DNA from: Winogradskyella ursingii | GTDB lineage: Bacteria > Bacteroidota > Bacteroidia > Flavobacteriales > Flavobacteriaceae | Direction of reading: 5' to 3' | Length of the DNA stretch: 64,000 nt | Assembly: GCF_013403975.1 (NCBI RefSeq) | Contig: NZ_JABFDH010000006.1 | Span: 217,767 to 281,766, forward strand | Shown here: one piece after another, positions 61,589 through 64,000 of the stretch | Position numbering within the stretch: the first letter of the stretch is position 1 | Layout of the letters: each line of letters opens with the position of its first letter | Made by a program: the position numbers and the translations under genes | The notes under the pieces: generated by a model | What the model saw: the letters and a program-made list of their open reading frames with translations, nothing else | Database searches by the model: none | Told to the model about the DNA's origin: nothing

Positions 61589-64000
61589 TTATTTTGTTGC
61601 AACGTAGATAGGACCTGCAAAAGGTTCTAACCCACTGTTTCTTAATTTAATTATATAGTAGTACGTACCCGTTGGGACTTTCCCGGAAGCGCCTACAGAA
61701 GAGCTGTGTGCTTCACCGCTCCAATCGTTTTGGTAGTTTCTGTTTTCATAAATTTTAGCTCCCCAACGGTTAAAAATTTCAAGCTCAATTACAAATCCAC
61801 ATTCTTCAACTCCGCTCACAGTAAATAACTCATTGAAATTATCACCATTGGCAGTTACTGTTTTAGAAATAACTACGTTGTCCTTACCACAAGCCAATAC
61901 TACACAATCATCATCGATAGTCACGTTAACCTGAATTTCTTTAGGACAAGGTCCTTCTGTTATTGAATATTGGAAGGTATACATACCAACCTCTACTGAT
62001 GATGGATCAAAGAAACTTCCACTGATGTTAGCGTCACCGTCAATTACACTCCATTCACCATTCATATTAAAATCTCCTGATAACAAATCGAATAAGTCAA
62101 ATTCCGAATCAAGTACACAACGTGTGGCATCAAAAGCATTAATAACATTACTGATTTCTACATTAATGGTTTGGGTGAATACAGCTTCATTGGCACAATC
62201 ATCTACCACGGTCCAAGTTCTAATAATCTGATAATCTTGAAAGTCATTTGCTTGGGAAGAATCTTCGTTAAAAGTCACCGTAATATCATTAGAACAAGCA
62301 TCTTGAAAAACAAGATTTGGAACTTCAGGAATATCATCACAAGCTACGGTAATTGTTTCGTCATATGGTGTTACCAACATTGGTGCAGTGGTATCTTGAA
62401 CAGTAATAATTTGAATATGAATGTTGTCATTTCCACACGCATCAACAGTTGTCCATGTTCTTGTAATGATAGAATCCCCAATACAAGCACCATCTGTAAT
62501 TTCCTCTTCGAATTCTACAGTAACATTTCCACAATTATCTGAAGCGGTCAAAGTTGATGCTTCTGGGATAGCGTCACATTCAACCGTCATATCCGTAGGC
62601 AAGCCTTCGTTGAAAGTTGGTTCCGACGTGTCCTGAACAGTAATTATTTGAACGTGTACAGTCTCGTTATCACAGCTATCAGACGCCGTCCAAGTTCTAG
62701 TAATAACGAATTCGTTATCACAAGTTCCAGCCTCAGTGGTTTCTGTCAGCTCAACGTTGGCAGTGCCACAGTTGTCTGAAGCGGTCAAAATAGGTGCAAC
62801 TGGGATAGCGTCACATTCAACCGTCATATCCGTAGGTAAGCCTTCGTTGAAAGTTGGTTCCGACGTGTCCTGAACAGTAATTATTTGAACGTGTACAGTC
62901 TCGTTATCACAGCTATCAGACGCCGTCCAAGTTCTAGTAATAACGAATTCGTTATCACAAGTTCCAGCCTCAGTGGTTTCTGTCAGCTCAACGTTGGCAG
63001 TGCCACAGTTGTCTGAAGCGGTCAAAATAGGTGCAACTGGGATAGCGTCACATTCAACCGTCATATCCGTAGGCAAGCCTTCGTTGAAAGTTGGTTCGGT
63101 TGTATCGACTATATTAATTGTCTGCACTAAGTTCGTGGTATTGTCACACTCATCGATCAATGTCCATGTTCGGGTAATGGTAGATTCGTTTGCACAAGAA
63201 CCAGCTGCAACAGTATCTGTAAATGTCGCCTCGAGACCAGTTGAGCAGTTATCGGCTTCATCTGTTACGTCACCTGTAATGGTTAAATCGGTTGCATCAA
63301 CATCACATTCTATTGTAATATCAGCAGGTATTGTAAAAGTCGGTTTCGTTGTATCGACAACTGTAATCGTTTGTACCAAAGTGGTCGTATTGTCACACTC
63401 ATCGATCAATGTCCATGTTCTAGTAATGGTCGATTCGTTGGCACAAGAACCAGCTGTAACAGTATCGGCAAATGTCGCCTCGAGACCAGATGAGCAGTTA
63501 TCCGCTTCATCTGTTACGTCACCTGTAATGGTTAAATCGGTTGCATCAATATCACATTCTATTGTAATATCAGCAGGCACTGTAAAAGTCGGTTCCGTTG
63601 TATCGACAACTGTAATCGTTTGTACCAAAGTGGTTGTATTGTCGCATTCGTCTGTCAATGTCCAAGTTCTTGTGATGGTCGATTCGTTGGCACATGAGCC
63701 AGCGGTAACCGCATCGGCAAATGCCGCCTCGAGACCAGTTGAGCAGTTGTCCGCCTCGTCTGTCACGTCCCCTGTTATAGTTAAATCGGTTGCATCAACA
63801 TCACATTCTATTGTAATATCAGCAGGTACTGTAAATGTAGGTTCCATTGTATCTACAACAGTAATTGTTTGTACCAAAGTGGTCGTATTGTCACACTCGT
63901 CTGTCAATGTCCAAGTTCTTGTGATGGTCGATTCGTTGGCACATGAGCCAGCAGTAACCGCATCGCTAAACGTTGCTTCAAGATCAGTTGAACAATTATC
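61589..64000 (-). CDS. Giant repeat adhesin with T9SS type B gliding-motility C-terminal domain (5' end outside window)
   Basis: The minus-strand frame is open to the window edge at 64000 (about 803 codons here), so the protein's start is missing. It has at least six cysteine-rich HYR/Ig-like repeats: an 83-residue type (ECDVDATDLTITGDVTDEAD, DNCS, GSCANESTITRTW, DECDNTT) and a 79-residue type (VECDAIP, DNCGTANVELTETTEAGTC, DSCDN). The last 100 residues (VVISKTVTANGDNFNELF, LEIFNRWGAKIYENRNY, KVPTGTYYYIIKL) form the type B sorting domain. Likely a surface adhesin, secreted with its PorP/SprF partner; similar to SprB in organisation. Confidence 0.88.
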   Translation of the reverse strand, partial: DNCSTDLEATFSDAVTAGSCANESTITRTWTLTDECDNTTTLVQTITVVDTMEPTFTVPADITIECDVDATDLTITGDVTDEADNCSTGLEAAFADAVTAGSCANESTITRTWTLTDECDNTTTLVQTITVVDTTEPTFTVPADITIECDIDATDLTITGDVTDEADNCSSGLEATFADTVTAGSCANESTITRTWTLIDECDNTTTLVQTITVVDTTKPTFTIPADITIECDVDATDLTITGDVTDEADNCSTGLEATFTDTVAAGSCANESTITRTWTLIDECDNTTNLVQTINIVDTTEPTFNEGLPTDMTVECDAIPVAPILTASDNCGTANVELTETTEAGTCDNEFVITRTWTASDSCDNETVHVQIITVQDTSEPTFNEGLPTDMTVECDAIPVAPILTASDNCGTANVELTETTEAGTCDNEFVITRTWTASDSCDNETVHVQIITVQDTSEPTFNEGLPTDMTVECDAIPEASTLTASDNCGNVTVEFEEEITDGACIGDSIITRTWTTVDACGNDNIHIQIITVQDTTAPMLVTPYDETITVACDDIPEVPNLVFQDACSNDITVTFNEDSSQANDFQDYQIIRTWTVVDDCANEAVFTQTINVEISNVINAFDATRCVLDSEFDLFDLLSGDFNMNGEWSVIDGDANISGSFFDPSSVEVGMYTFQYSITEGPCPKEIQVNVTIDDDCVVLACGKDNVVISKTVTANGDNFNELFTVSGVEECGFVIELEIFNRWGAKIYENRNYQNDWSGEAHSSSVGASGKVPTGTYYYIIKLRNSGLEPFAGPIYVATK
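62581..63054. repeat. 237-bp tandem duplication within the adhesin gene
   Basis: Units 62581-62817 and 62818-63054 are 237 bp each (79 codons) and, by eye, identical except for one C/T difference near the start (62600 versus 62837), which is a synonymous change. The beginning of a third copy (from 63055) matches for about 45 bases, then diverges into the other repeat type. Confidence 0.85.
63005..64000. repeat. 249-bp tandem repeats within the adhesin gene
   Basis: The DNC codons recur at 64000, 63751, 63502 and 63253 (exactly 249 bp, or 83 codons, apart). Units 63752-64000, 63503-63751 and 63254-63502 are homologous but have many base differences, so are older than the 237-bp duplication next to them. 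The array continues beyond the window edge. Confidence 0.8.

Noticed and set aside
62581..64000. CRISPR-like or satellite repeat array
   Set aside because: The repeats are in-frame protein-coding units of 79 and 83 codons with conserved cysteines, not short palindromic repeats with unique spacers.

Overview
The window looks like a chromosomal segment of a marine-type member of the Flavobacteriaceae (Bacteroidota). The evidence is its low GC, A/T-rich leaders, promoters of the TTG-N17-20-TAnnTTTG type, many lipoproteins with a short signal peptide followed by C-S/D/E residues, type IX secretion (T9SS) components and cargo, a TonB-dependent receptor, S1 with six S1 domains, and gene orders typical of flavobacteria (rlmD-DUF6452-DUF6048; zapA-6S RNA-rny; xerD/aroQ; pyrR-pyrB-rnz; OmpA-PorP/SprF-adhesin). 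I see no rRNA, tRNA, prophage, IS element or CRISPR array. Most of the window is ordinary core genome.

Layout. 0-10.8 kb: SAM hydrolase and ABM monooxygenase, divergent from phoH and purC; a cytochrome c lipoprotein; a large hybrid sensor kinase/AraC regulator; then a minus-strand block rlmD, a four-helix-bundle (23S-IVP type) cassette, DUF6452 and DUF6048. 10.8-24.6 kb: rocD with an unusual leader, small membrane proteins, a Smr protein, a cysteine desulfurase, a T9SS cargo protein, two tandem secreted proteins sharing a G-I-G-T-T N-terminus, a TonB receptor and an M23 peptidase. 24.7-33.4 kb: zapA, a 6S-like RNA, rny, a 36-residue lipoprotein gene, xerD, aroQ, beta-barrel proteins, lpdA, a DinB-like protein and msrB.

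33.5-40.7 kb is a glycogen module (glgA-glgC-glgB) followed by a GH31 alpha-glucosidase. 40.7-51.2 kb holds an M48 lipoprotein, an Atg22-like transporter, a lipoprotein with a cysteine-patterned tandem repeat, a GIN-domain protein, lon (with a candidate sigma-54 promoter), a LysM protein, porQ, cmk, a lipoprotein and a BON-LysM protein. 51.3-58.2 kb holds rpsA, pyrR, pyrB, rnz with two small STAS-like neighbours, pdxH and a CAP lipoprotein behind a striking repeat array. 58.7-64 kb is a minus-strand operon: a giant repeat adhesin with a gliding-motility C-terminal domain (cut by the window edge), then its PorP/SprF partner, then an OmpA-TPR protein.

The less ordinary items are the rocD leader (candidate folded RNA overlapping a 20-codon arginine-containing upstream ORF), the operator-like array before the CAP gene, the paired G-I-G-T-T proteins that look like adhesins or tail fibres, the cysteine-spaced tandem repeat lipoprotein, a 237-bp tandem duplication in the adhesin gene with a single base difference, and the inverted repeats around the four-helix-bundle gene. 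I found no clear multi-gene undescribed system.
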